Shown: positions 15,944 through 22,136, counted from the first letter of the stretch. The stretch: 22,136 nt of DNA from Sulfurospirillum arcachonense (GCA_015662785.1 DQTM01000079.1:1-22136), one strand, 5' to 3'. Translations and numbers: made by a program. Notes: a model not told the origin generated them from the letters alone.

Positions 15944-16486
15944 ATGAAGATTTACGCTCTTTTAGACTATGAAACATTGGTTAAAAAAGAGTGGTCAATA
16001 GAGAGATTTATCTCTACATGTAAAGCTTTACATGTAGAGATGATTCAATATCGAGATAAAAAAGGAGATAGACAAAGGAGAAAAAAAAATTTACAGAAGA
16101 TAAAATCACTTTGTGATATAACTCTTTTGATAAATGATAATGTAGATTTAGTAGAATTTTGCGATGGTTTACATGTAGGGCAAGAAGACTTACAAAAAAC
16201 ATCAGTTTTTGAAATTAGAAAGAAAATAGGAAAAAAGGTTTTGGGAATCTCAACTCACAATAAAGAGGAGATTTTGAGAGCCAATAGTCTAGATATAGAC
16301 TACATAGGGCTAGGAGCATATAGAGTAACTAGCACAAAAGACGATGCAAACGTTTTAAAAGAGAGCCTAAGTGGCTTAGCAAGACTCTCTTTTAAACCGG
16401 TTGGTGCAATCGGTGGTGTTAGAGTAGATGATGAGATTGATGGTGTTACTTATGCTGTCGTAGGAAGCGACTTGTATGAATATTAA
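15944..16486 (+). CDS. Thiamine phosphate synthase-like protein (ThiE/TenI family)
   Basis: The 180-residue protein is a TIM-barrel of the ThiE family. Recognisable pieces are QYRDK at 35-39 (QxREK in ThiE), LLINDNVDLV at 61-70, GLHVGQEDL at 75-83, GISTHN at 101-106, DYIGLGAYRVTSTKDD at 119-134 and VGAIGGV at 153-159. ThiE joins the pyrimidine and thiazole parts of thiamine; the pyrophosphate-binding and Lys/Arg positions look kept. The usual GPIFPTxTK reads GAYRVTSTK, and the protein is about 30 residues shorter than typical ThiE, so it may be a second, TenI-like or specialised copy. It abuts accD and overlaps rlmH by 11 bases. It holds three TACATGTA octamers and a perfect 32-bp palindrome covering codons 23-33. 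Confidence 0.75.
   Translation: MKIYALLDYETLVKKEWSIERFISTCKALHVEMIQYRDKKGDRQRRKKNLQKIKSLCDITLLINDNVDLVEFCDGLHVGQEDLQKTSVFEIRKKIGKKVLGISTHNKEEILRANSLDIDYIGLGAYRVTSTKDDANVLKESLSGLARLSFKPVGAIGGVRVDDEIDGVTYAVVGSDLYEY
16010..16041. repeat. Perfect 32-bp palindrome inside the ThiE-like gene
   Basis: The left arm ATCTCTACATGTAAAG (16010-16025) is exactly inverted in 16026-16041, with no spacer and AAGCTT at the centre. Each arm contains a complete TACATGTA octamer (16015-16022 and 16029-16036). The sequence codes for Ile23 to Met33 of the ThiE-like protein. On DNA it could form a cruciform; in RNA it would make a stem of about 14 bp, which is strong for the middle of a gene. Confidence 0.97.
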
Positions 16487-16931
16487 AGTCTTTAGCATAG
16501 AGAAAAGTGGTGATAACCATATTGATGCATTAAACAAAGAGTTCATTAAGATGATTTCTAAGAGTGCTTCGGTAGAGGATGTAGTACTTTTTAATAAGCA
16601 AATTGCCAAAGCCCAAGTGAAAGGGGCTAAGGAAGCTAAAGAGTCGTATACAAAAACCTATGAGCCTTATCTAAAGGGATACAATATCGCTTTAGATGTA
16701 GAGGGAAAGCAGTGTGACAGTTTTGAGTTTAGTAAAATTTTTGATAATGAGATAAATATCAATTTTTTTATTGGCGGTGCTTATGGTTTTAACAAAGAGT
16801 TTTTAGGTAAAACTCAAAAAGTTATAAGTCTGAGTAGATTGACGTTTGCCCACAAGATAGCTAAAACTGTTCTTTATGAGCAGATTTACAGAGGGCTTTG
16901 TATAAAAAACAACCACCCCTACCACAAGTAG
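16476..16931 (+). CDS. rlmH: RlmH, 23S rRNA pseudouridine-1915 N3-methyltransferase
   Basis: The 151-residue protein is a small SPOUT-class methyltransferase that uses SAM to methylate pseudouridine 1915 in helix 69 of 23S rRNA, on the assembled ribosome. The SAM-knot sequence FFIGGAYGFN, the LSRLTFAHKIAKTVLYEQIYR helix region and the very C-terminal NHPYHK are diagnostic. Length is standard (about 155). The ATG lies inside the end of the ThiE-like gene (11-base overlap). dksA follows after a short gap, so ribosome modification and transcription control genes share this transcript. No unusual residues are seen. Confidence 0.97.
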   Translation: MNIKVFSIEKSGDNHIDALNKEFIKMISKSASVEDVVLFNKQIAKAQVKGAKEAKESYTKTYEPYLKGYNIALDVEGKQCDSFEFSKIFDNEININFFIGGAYGFNKEFLGKTQKVISLSRLTFAHKIAKTVLYEQIYRGLCIKNNHPYHK

Positions 16932-16953
16932 GATATTGAAGGAAAAAAGAACT

Positions 16954-17307
16954 ATGAGAGATAGTGATTTAAAATATTTTGAAGATTTACTTTTAACGAG
17001 AAGAGTGCAGATAAGAAAAAACATAAATGATGCAGCTAGAGAGATAGCTTCTTTAAAAGATGATGAAGTTGGAGATGAAGCAGATCACGCTGCTGTTAGT
17101 ACTGATCGTATGATAGAACAAGCTATAAGTGCTCAACAGAGTCGTGAACTTGTTGAAATAGATTTTTCACTAAGTAAGATAAAAAGTGGTGGATATGGTG
17201 TATGTGATATGTGTGAGGAAGATATTAGTTTTCAAAGACTAAAAGTAAAACCTTATGCAAAATATTGTATAGTTTGTAGAGAGATAGTAGAAAAACAAAA
17301 TAAGTAG
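16954..17307 (+). CDS. dksA: DksA/TraR-family RNA polymerase-binding regulator
   Basis: The ATG at 16954 is preferred because AAGGA lies at 16939-16943, ten bases before it; an in-frame TTG at 16936 overlaps that site and would add six residues. The 117-residue protein has an N-terminal coiled coil with the acidic tip Asp41, Asp44, Ala46 (DxxDxA, the motif E. coli DksA uses in the RNA polymerase secondary channel). A C4 zinc finger follows: Cys84, Cys87, Cys105, Cys108. It is shorter than E. coli DksA (151 residues), lacking mainly the N-terminal extension. Together with ppGpp, DksA adjusts rRNA and stress promoters; this is inferred from the family. The membrane-protein gene begins 11 bases on. 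Confidence 0.9.
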   Translation: MRDSDLKYFEDLLLTRRVQIRKNINDAAREIASLKDDEVGDEADHAAVSTDRMIEQAISAQQSRELVEIDFSLSKIKSGGYGVCDMCEEDISFQRLKVKPYAKYCIVCREIVEKQNK

Positions 17308-17318
17308 GGGGACGTAAG

Positions 17319-18338
17319 ATGGGGATTAAACGATATATACTTTTAACAGTAGTTTACATGTTGGCTATAGGCTTGTATGTGTACAGTTTCAATGGAGATG
17401 TGTATACGCTGAGTGTTTATAAGTTTTCATTAGAACTTCCTATTGCATTTTGGATAGTGTTACCAACGATTTTACTTTTTATCGCTTCAACTACTCATAT
17501 GATGTATTATAGTTTGAAAGTTTTTTGGAAAGATAGAGCTTTAAAAAGAGATTTTGAGAACTTTAAAATTGCGCTTAGTGAAAAAGTTTTAGGTGAAGAT
17601 AGTACGCTAAAATATAAAAGTGAGTGGTTTAAATTTATTGGAAAAAGTCTTAAAATTTTAAAGTATAAAGAGATAGAAGATTTTAATACAGAAGATGAAA
17701 GAATTGAAGCAAATCGCCAAGTACTAAAAGATTTAAATGATGGAAAAATAGTAGAACTAAAAAAATATAGACTTTCATCTGAAAATATACTTTTAGAACA
17801 AAATGAGATGAATAGACTTCAAGAAGATACAAAATACTCTTCAACTATACTAAAAGAGTGTAAAGATACAAGTAGTGAATTGTACCAAAAAGCATACTTT
17901 GAATATATAAAATATGCTAGTTATAGTGATATTAAAAAATTAGATTTTATTCCAACAAAAGATATGTTTAGAGTTTTAATGGAAAGATACCTTGAAGAAG
18001 AGGGAACTGTTGCAATCAAACTTGATCTTGATGAGATTCAAGAACTATTAATGCAGTTTAAAGCAAATCGTGAGGACTATTTAGAACTTGCTTATGAAAT
18101 TAAGACAAAACTTGAGCCAGATGCTCTTATAGCTCTTTTTGAAAAACTTTATAATTCTCCAGAACATTCAGCTGCAGCTGATGCGTATTTGTATGTTCTT
18201 AATGAGTTACAGATGATAGATAAAGTAAGAGATATACTTGAAAATTCTGATGAAGAAGAGTTTGAAAAATGGAAAACAATTCTCTTTTTAAGAGACCATG
18301 GCAAAAATGTCAATAGCGGACTTTTTTTAAGAATATAA
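17319..18338 (+). CDS. Two-helix membrane-anchored protein of unknown function
   Basis: I do not recognise this 339-residue protein. Residues about 6-23 and 41-57 are hydrophobic helices joined by a short loop, so the N-terminus forms a hairpin in the inner membrane. After a basic stretch (YYSLKVFWKDRALKRD) the remaining 270 residues are hydrophilic and look helical, rich in Glu, Lys and Leu, with no cysteine cluster, nucleotide-binding motif or protease signature that I can see. By the positive-inside rule the large part should be cytoplasmic. A GGGGG-type ribosome site precedes the ATG. It lies 11 bases after dksA and 4 bases before the dus gene, so it is probably co-expressed with them. 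Similar unnamed membrane proteins may exist in relatives, which I cannot check. Confidence 0.85.
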   Translation: MGIKRYILLTVVYMLAIGLYVYSFNGDVYTLSVYKFSLELPIAFWIVLPTILLFIASTTHMMYYSLKVFWKDRALKRDFENFKIALSEKVLGEDSTLKYKSEWFKFIGKSLKILKYKEIEDFNTEDERIEANRQVLKDLNDGKIVELKKYRLSSENILLEQNEMNRLQEDTKYSSTILKECKDTSSELYQKAYFEYIKYASYSDIKKLDFIPTKDMFRVLMERYLEEEGTVAIKLDLDEIQELLMQFKANREDYLELAYEIKTKLEPDALIALFEKLYNSPEHSAAADAYLYVLNELQMIDKVRDILENSDEEEFEKWKTILFLRDHGKNVNSGLFLRI

Positions 18339-18342
18339 TAGA

Positions 18343-19284
18343 TTGAAAACAATAGATTTTGACCAAGGTATCATTGCCTTGGCTCCCCTTGCAGGATATA
18401 CTGACCTCCCATTTCGTAGTGTTGTTAAAAAGTTTGGAGCTGATTTGACTTTTTCAGAGATGATAAGTTCAAATGCCTTGCAACATAACTCTAAAAAAAC
18501 ATTTAAAATGCTTGAAAAATCACCATTAGAGACACCATACATCGTTCAGATTGCAGGAAGTGACTTAATTGCTATTCGTGATGCAGTAGAGATACTAAAT
18601 GACATAGAAGGCATAGATGGTATTGATCTCAATTGTGGTTGCCCTGTACCAAAAGTAGTATCACAAAGTTCTGGGTCATCTTTACTTTTAGATCTACCTC
18701 ATTTGGGTAAGATAATAGAGACAATAAAAAAATATTCAAACAAACAATATACCAGCGCAAAAGTAAGACTTGGTTTTAGTGAGAAAATTCCAAAGGATAT
18801 TGCTAAAGCAGTTGAAGGCAGTGGTGTTGATTTTATGAGTGTTCATGGCAGAACAAGAGCTGGAGCATACAAAGCAGCAGTAGATTACGATGCAATAGCA
18901 ACTATAAAACAATCTGTAAAAATACCAGTTTTGGCCAATGGTGATATTACAAGCTATGAAAAAGCGATGGAAGTTAAAAAAATAACTGGTTGTAACTCTC
19001 TTATGATAGGACGAGGTGCCATTGGAAATCCTTGGATATTTCATCAGTTAAAGCATGGTGAGAATTCAGTAGATAGTGCTTTGAAAGCTGAGATTATACT
19101 AGAACATTATAACTCTATGGTAGAGTTTCATGGTTCTCATGGTGTAAGTATGTTTAGAAAACATCTTCACGTTTATTCAAAAGGTTATGAAGAAGCTTCT
19201 GCTTTCAGAAATAAAATTAATACGATAATAGAGATAGAGCAGATGAGAGATGAAATAGAACTATTTTTTAGTATCCATCACTAA
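18343..19284 (+). CDS. dusB: tRNA dihydrouridine synthase (DusB-like)
   Basis: The 313-residue FMN enzyme reduces specific uridines in tRNA to dihydrouridine with NADPH. APLAGYTDLPFR at 14-25 and the active-site loop NCGCPVPKV with catalytic Cys100 are clear; the loop usually reads NxGCP, so the extra Cys98 is a variation. Lys140 (AKVRLGF), His168-Gly-Arg (VHGRTR) and GRGAIGNPW at 223-231 complete the FMN and phosphate sites. The start is a TTG at 18343, four bases after the previous gene, with only a weak ribosome site; no closer ATG would keep the APLAG motif in full context. Which Dus subfamily it belongs to (DusB being the ancestral bacterial type) is inferred. Its 3' end overlaps a convergent gene by 17 bases. 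Confidence 0.9.
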   Translation: MKTIDFDQGIIALAPLAGYTDLPFRSVVKKFGADLTFSEMISSNALQHNSKKTFKMLEKSPLETPYIVQIAGSDLIAIRDAVEILNDIEGIDGIDLNCGCPVPKVVSQSSGSSLLLDLPHLGKIIETIKKYSNKQYTSAKVRLGFSEKIPKDIAKAVEGSGVDFMSVHGRTRAGAYKAAVDYDAIATIKQSVKIPVLANGDITSYEKAMEVKKITGCNSLMIGRGAIGNPWIFHQLKHGENSVDSALKAEIILEHYNSMVEFHGSHGVSMFRKHLHVYSKGYEEASAFRNKINTIIEIEQMRDEIELFFSIHH

Positions 19285-19286
19285 AA
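19266..19286. terminator. Weak hairpin at the convergent dus / minus-strand gene ends
   Basis: TTTTAGT (19266-19272) and ACTAAAA (19280-19286) form a 7-bp stem with a 7-base loop, followed four bases later by seven T residues on the plus strand. The stem holds a single G-C pair, so strength is low; position at two convergent stop codons is the main support. Confidence 0.25.
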
Positions 19287-19642
19287 CTACTTTTTTTGTG
19301 TTTGTCTTTTTTATACTGAGTTTTATTTTTTTCTTTATGTAAAAGATTTGCCTCTTTTAGAAGTTTGGCTTTTAACTCCTCTTCTTCTTCATCTTTTAAC
19401 TCCTCAACATGAAGAATACCCAAGACAAGATTGACGTATTTTTCTAGGGCTATAGGGTAGGTCGCATTTAATCTGATATGTTTTATTTTTTTGAGAATTT
19501 CAAATGTTTTTTTGACTCTTTTTTGAAATATTTTAAACTCAAAGGTAGGGTCCTTTAGGTAGGAAATATTGCTTCGAACAAATTTTTCTAAACCTCTTGT
19601 ATATTTTAATCTTATATCTTTTTCATTAATTTTATTTTCCAT
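19268..19642 (-). CDS. Small, highly charged hypothetical protein
   Basis: I do not recognise this 124-residue protein. It is rich in Lys and Glu, with predicted helices (FKIFQKRVKKTFEILKKIKHIR), an acidic run (KDEEEEE near residue 84) and a Lys-rich tail ending SSFSDGY. There is no signal peptide or membrane segment, so it should be cytoplasmic. The ATG lies two bases after the stop of the AEC transporter gene on the same strand, which supports translation as the last gene of that group. Its end overlaps the end of dus on the other strand. Being in an operon and free of stops through a 375-base frame argues for a real gene, but the protein has no catalytic motif. Confidence 0.65.
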   Translation of the reverse strand: MENKINEKDIRLKYTRGLEKFVRSNISYLKDPTFEFKIFQKRVKKTFEILKKIKHIRLNATYPIALEKYVNLVLGILHVEELKDEEEEELKAKLLKEANLLHKEKNKTQYKKDKHKKSSFSDGY

Positions 19643-19644
19643 AA

Positions 19645-20550
19645 CTACATTTTACCAAAAAGTTGCATAATAAATAGAATATATGGTATAAAAAATAGTG
19701 AACTAAAAAACACCAAAGCAGTTACGTCAACAGGTTTACAATTATAGAGTGAAGATAAGTTTACGTTAGTAACGGCAAGCGGCACTAGTAGTTCTAACAA
19801 AATAATACCAACTATAAACTCATCTAAATTTAAACTTTTTAGTATCATAATAGAGATAATAGGAATGATGATAAACTTGATGATTCCCACATGAAAAATG
19901 AGTTTTAGGTTTAGACTTTTTAGTTTCACACTATATAAAAACATACCAAATATCATGAGCTGAAGAACCATAGCTGCATATGCACCCATCTCTAAAGATT
20001 TGAAAATTGAGCTATGAATCTCTACATGTAAGAGATTTAAACTAAGAGCTAAAAGTGCAAACCATATTAATGGTAACTTTACTATATTGAGTAGTGATTC
20101 TTTGATACTAAATTGACCTCTTGAGTAAAAATATATTCCTATGGTATATACTACAAATACATTGGCTACATTTATAAGAGAAGTATATATGATAGACTCT
20201 TGTCCAAAAATTGCTATGCCTATAGGAATCCCTAGATTTCCAGTGTTTCCTATAGCACTTGAGATGGTAACAATAGAACGCTCTTTAGGTTCAGTAAAAA
20301 ATGTTTTTGCTAGAAAGAAACTGATGATTATACATAATATACTTATGCCCACGTAGATAAAAGGAGCTTTTATAAGAGCAGCATCTATACTTTTTGTATT
20401 TAAACCCCAAAAAGTAAGCATAGGTTGTAAAAAATAGATAGATATTATGACTAGTGATTTTTCTTGGAGTTCATCTTTTAGTTTTCTTTTTGCTAAGAAA
20501 CCTAGTAAAATAAAGACATATATAGAGATAACAGAGAGAAATATATCCAA
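19645..20550 (-). CDS. AEC-family (auxin efflux carrier-like) membrane transporter
   Basis: The 301-residue protein is almost entirely hydrophobic, with about ten membrane helices in two sets of five. The N-terminal IYVFILLGFLAKRKLK and the central SSAIGNTGNLGIPIGIAIFG (a conserved Asn/Gly/Pro-rich crossover region) are typical of AEC permeases. The C-terminal half repeats the pattern with LLVPLAVTNVNLSSLY. Bacterial members export or import organic acids such as malate or malonate; the substrate here is unknown. The start is a TTG directly after the fliO stop (TAA then TTG), with a purine-rich AGAGAGAT upstream. It thus trails the flagellar genes without an obvious functional link. One TACATGTA octamer lies at 20023. 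Confidence 0.85.
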   Translation of the reverse strand: MDIFLSVISIYVFILLGFLAKRKLKDELQEKSLVIISIYFLQPMLTFWGLNTKSIDAALIKAPFIYVGISILCIIISFFLAKTFFTEPKERSIVTISSAIGNTGNLGIPIGIAIFGQESIIYTSLINVANVFVVYTIGIYFYSRGQFSIKESLLNIVKLPLIWFALLALSLNLLHVEIHSSIFKSLEMGAYAAMVLQLMIFGMFLYSVKLKSLNLKLIFHVGIIKFIIIPIISIMILKSLNLDEFIVGIILLELLVPLAVTNVNLSSLYNCKPVDVTALVFFSSLFFIPYILFIMQLFGKM

Positions 20551-21399
20551 TTAATATCTCTCTAGTTTACTTCTGTAGTCATCTTGAATCTCTTCTTGTT
20601 GTTGTATTTTTAAGTATTCATCTAGTTTTTTTCTATTGTCTTCAAAAGCTTTCTCAAAATCTGAATCATCTTTTATATCACCTTTTGAAAATTTCTCTAA
20701 CAGAACATTAGAACTTCCTGTCATAACTAAATATTTTCTATTTTCAAACTCTAAAAGAACAACGCTATTAGTATTGTCAATGGATTTTTGATGAAGTACA
20801 TTGACTTCTCCACTAGGTATGTTTTTACTATTTTCTTTAAATAACCAAGAGTTTTTAGTTTTTACTTGTTGACTCTTTTTAGTTACTCTTTTTTTAAGCC
20901 AAAACATAAAAATTACCATAATAGCTAATAAGAATATAACACTTAGATATCTTCCATCAACCAAATCTTCACTAGGATTTCTAATTATGGGTGTTTTTGT
21001 ATTGGTTTGTATTGGGCTAGTTGCTTGTTTTTGTGAAGCTTTTGTTACTGGTTTAGTTCGAATTCTGAGTCCAAAACCATCTACTGTTTTTGAAGCAATA
21101 ACTCCTATAGAGTTTTCACTTTTTAGAATTACATTGATACTATCTTTGTTTGGTGCTATTGTTATTGCTTGCAGTATATTAGAGTTTATATTTTTTTCTA
21201 TTAGTCTATCATATGTCAAATCACTAAGAGTCAACGTAGTTATATTTGCTCCTCTTTTCTGAGATATTTTACCCTCATATGGAGAGTCAAAAGAGAGCAT
21301 TACATCTACTCTATCACTTCTTTCATAAACATTATGAGTTAAAAGATTAGCACTATTGGCAAATGAAATTAGAAGTAAAAAAATTAGAATGTTTTTCAT
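20551..21399 (-). CDS. fliO: FliO-like flagellar export component with large periplasmic domain
   Basis: The 282-residue protein has a signal peptide (cut near residue 16), then a beta-rich periplasmic region of about 100 residues resembling an AMIN-type fold (VDVMLSFDSPYEG, LTLSDLTYD, FGLRIRT). A Thr/Gln/Pro-rich linker, one membrane helix (about 152-168) and a cytoplasmic tail follow. In the tail, NSVVLLEFENRKYLVMTGSSNVLLEKF matches the FliO core (residues about 211-237), and a Glu/Asp/Lys helix ends the protein. FliO supports assembly of the FliPQR export gate. H. pylori FliO (HP0583, beside fliN) has a similar extended N-terminus; I rely on memory for that. The ATG overlaps the fliN stop by one base. 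The FliO assignment rests on the small core motif plus its position. Confidence 0.75.
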   Translation of the reverse strand: MKNILIFLLLISFANSANLLTHNVYERSDRVDVMLSFDSPYEGKISQKRGANITTLTLSDLTYDRLIEKNINSNILQAITIAPNKDSINVILKSENSIGVIASKTVDGFGLRIRTKPVTKASQKQATSPIQTNTKTPIIRNPSEDLVDGRYLSVIFLLAIMVIFMFWLKKRVTKKSQQVKTKNSWLFKENSKNIPSGEVNVLHQKSIDNTNSVVLLEFENRKYLVMTGSSNVLLEKFSKGDIKDDSDFEKAFEDNRKKLDEYLKIQQQEEIQDDYRSKLERY

Positions 21400-21707
21400 T
21401 AAAGTTCTCTTTTAAAGTACTGGATTACTGTTTTTGAATCTAGTATTTCATTAATACGAATAGCTAAATTCTTCTCATACACCATAACTTCACCTTTTCC
21501 AAAAATTTTGTTGTTGACAAATAGCTCAACACTCTCTCCAGCAGGTTTTCCTAAGTCTATGACAGAGCCTTTATCTAGTTTAAGTAGCTCTCTAATGCTC
21601 AGTGCTGTTGTACCAAGCTCTGATATAAAGTCTACGTTGATATCAACTAGTTTTTCATAGCCACTAAGTAATCTGTCTTCTAAATACTCTTTATCTTTTT
21701 TATTCAT
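21399..21707 (-). CDS. fliN: FliN, flagellar motor switch / C-ring protein
   Basis: The 102-residue protein is a single SpoA (FliN C-terminal) domain: VDINVDFISELGTTALSIRELLKLDKGSVIDLGKPAGE is the classic pattern, followed by VELFVNNKIFGKGEVMVYEKNLAIRI. FliN lines the bottom of the flagellar C-ring, binds the FliH-FliI export ATPase complex and takes part in switching. Length is slightly under the E. coli protein (137), lacking its variable N-terminus. Its ATG overlaps the TGA of the CheX-like gene (ATGA, 21704-21707) and its stop touches fliO, so the three are translated as a set. Confidence 0.94.
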   Translation of the reverse strand: MNKKDKEYLEDRLLSGYEKLVDINVDFISELGTTALSIRELLKLDKGSVIDLGKPAGESVELFVNNKIFGKGEVMVYEKNLAIRINEILDSKTVIQYFKREL

Positions 21708-22123
21708 GTTCTTCCTACTACAAATGTACGATTCTTTATCTTATAAAGCAAAAACTCTTCCAATTTTAAAAGTTCAACATTAGGAACATGTCCTAAAAAA
21801 TCTGGAGTTGATAGTTTATACGTTAAATTGCTATTTTCCTCTTCTAAAATCACTTTCGCAGAGCCTACTATCATATTTGCCACTTCTTTAACCAAATCAT
21901 CTAAATCATCTTCGTTTAAGTTGTCTTCAAATAGAAGGGCTTTTGAAAATTCGTTTAGTGTATCTTTCTTAAAAAGTAGATACCACTGTGTTTCAGCCTT
22001 GTTCTCAAAAGGTGCAATTGCTGCACCATAAAAGTTTTTTTCAGGATACTTTGCTTGTTTTGTTTCTAGTCCAATTATGTCAGTACAGAAACTTTTGGTA
22101 GCACTATTGATTGCAGATATCAT
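21704..22123 (-). CDS. CheX/CheC/FliY-type phosphatase-domain protein
   Basis: The 139-residue protein has the ExxN signature of CheY-phosphate phosphatases: Glu80 and Asn83 in DDLVKEVANMIVGSAKVIL. A strand-rich N-terminal half (FYGAAIAPFENKAETQWYLLF) and a C-terminal TPDFLGH segment agree with a single CheX-like unit. CheC and FliY carry two such motifs; only one is seen here, as in CheX. The family dephosphorylates CheY-P to end a chemotaxis response. It is encoded directly upstream of fliN with a 4-base overlap, an order resembling the CheC-like plus SpoA domain order of FliY. An AAGGG site precedes the ATG, and a TAA at 22134-22136 read leftward may be the stop of a preceding gene outside the window. 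Confidence 0.75.
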   Translation of the reverse strand: MISAINSATKSFCTDIIGLETKQAKYPEKNFYGAAIAPFENKAETQWYLLFKKDTLNEFSKALLFEDNLNEDDLDDLVKEVANMIVGSAKVILEEENSNLTYKLSTPDFLGHVPNVELLKLEEFLLYKIKNRTFVVGRT

Positions 22124-22136
22124 TTTTTGCCCTTAA

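Larger units (their letters stand above)
4671..20030. repeat. Iterated intragenic palindrome TACATGTA (12 copies)
   Basis: Exact copies of the octamer begin at 4671, 5093, 5504, 6112, 6781, 7780, 12028, 14964, 16015, 16029, 16170 and 20023. All are inside genes of both strands: fabD, the NadE-like hydrolase (two), mtnN, ttcA, recO, gltB, the phosphatase gene, the ThiE-like gene (three) and the AEC transporter gene. The base composition predicts roughly one copy in a window of this size. Of 13 CATGTA hexamers I found on the plus strand, 12 are within the octamer; the exception is at 5751. Counts were made by eye. Confidence 0.85.

Noticed and set aside
16936..16953. TTG at 16936 as start of dksA.
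   Set aside because: The TTG overlaps the AAGGA ribosome site that suits the ATG at 16954, and the six added residues are not needed by the DksA fold.
1..22136. A defence, mobile or secretion island.
   Set aside because: All genes are chromosomal housekeeping or flagellar types with even composition, and no transposase, integrase, toxin-antitoxin pair, tRNA or direct-repeat boundary was found.

Overview
The window is about 22 kb of AT-rich, densely packed bacterial chromosome with no RNA genes, insertion sequences, CRISPR arrays or phage genes that I can see. The gene set and its style point to the Campylobacterota (epsilonproteobacteria), most like a Sulfurimonas-type organism. The indicators are the Pal lipoprotein variant, a short 117-residue DksA, a MtnN that can double as futalosine hydrolase, a FliO with a large periplasmic domain next to fliN, and heavy use of TTA/ATA/AAA codons and of TTG starts. 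The genus is an inference; the class-level call is fairly safe.

Layout. (1) Bases 1-2469: 3' part of tolB, then pal and cpoB, the periplasmic and outer-membrane half of the Tol-Pal envelope system. (2) Bases 2490-7672: a likely operon starting from an extended -10 promoter: slyD, a degenerate sigma-54-activator-like protein, fabD, a NadE-glutaminase-like hydrolase, mtnN, a TtcA-family protein and udk. It ends facing recO, with a shared hairpin between them. (3) Bases 8311-8504: a divergent intergenic region holding a very good sigma-70 promoter and a structured leader for gltB. (4) Bases 8505-19284: gltB, gltD, an inositol-monophosphatase-family gene, accD, a ThiE-like gene, rlmH, dksA, a two-helix membrane protein and a dihydrouridine synthase, nearly all with gaps under 20 bases or with overlaps, so probably read together. 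(5) Bases 19268-22123, minus strand: a CheX/CheC-like protein, fliN, fliO, an AEC-family transporter and a small charged protein of unknown function. No stretch of more than 300 bases lacks a gene.

The genes are mostly housekeeping: envelope integrity, protein folding, fatty-acid synthesis (fabD, accD), nitrogen assimilation (gltBD), nucleotide and SAM salvage, tRNA/rRNA modification, stringent-type transcription control and flagellar export/switch. I see no new defence or mobile system. The most unusual signal is at the DNA level. The 8-bp palindrome TACATGTA occurs 12 times, always inside genes, where about one copy would be expected by chance. Two of the copies form a perfect 32-bp palindrome inside the ThiE-like gene. 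This looks like a lineage-specific highly iterated palindrome (comparable in kind to cyanobacterial HIP1). Further points of interest are the degenerate AAA+ protein, a gltB leader that can form two mutually exclusive hairpins, a TtcA homologue lacking one iron-sulfur cysteine, and a CheC-like domain and FliN encoded as separate overlapping genes.
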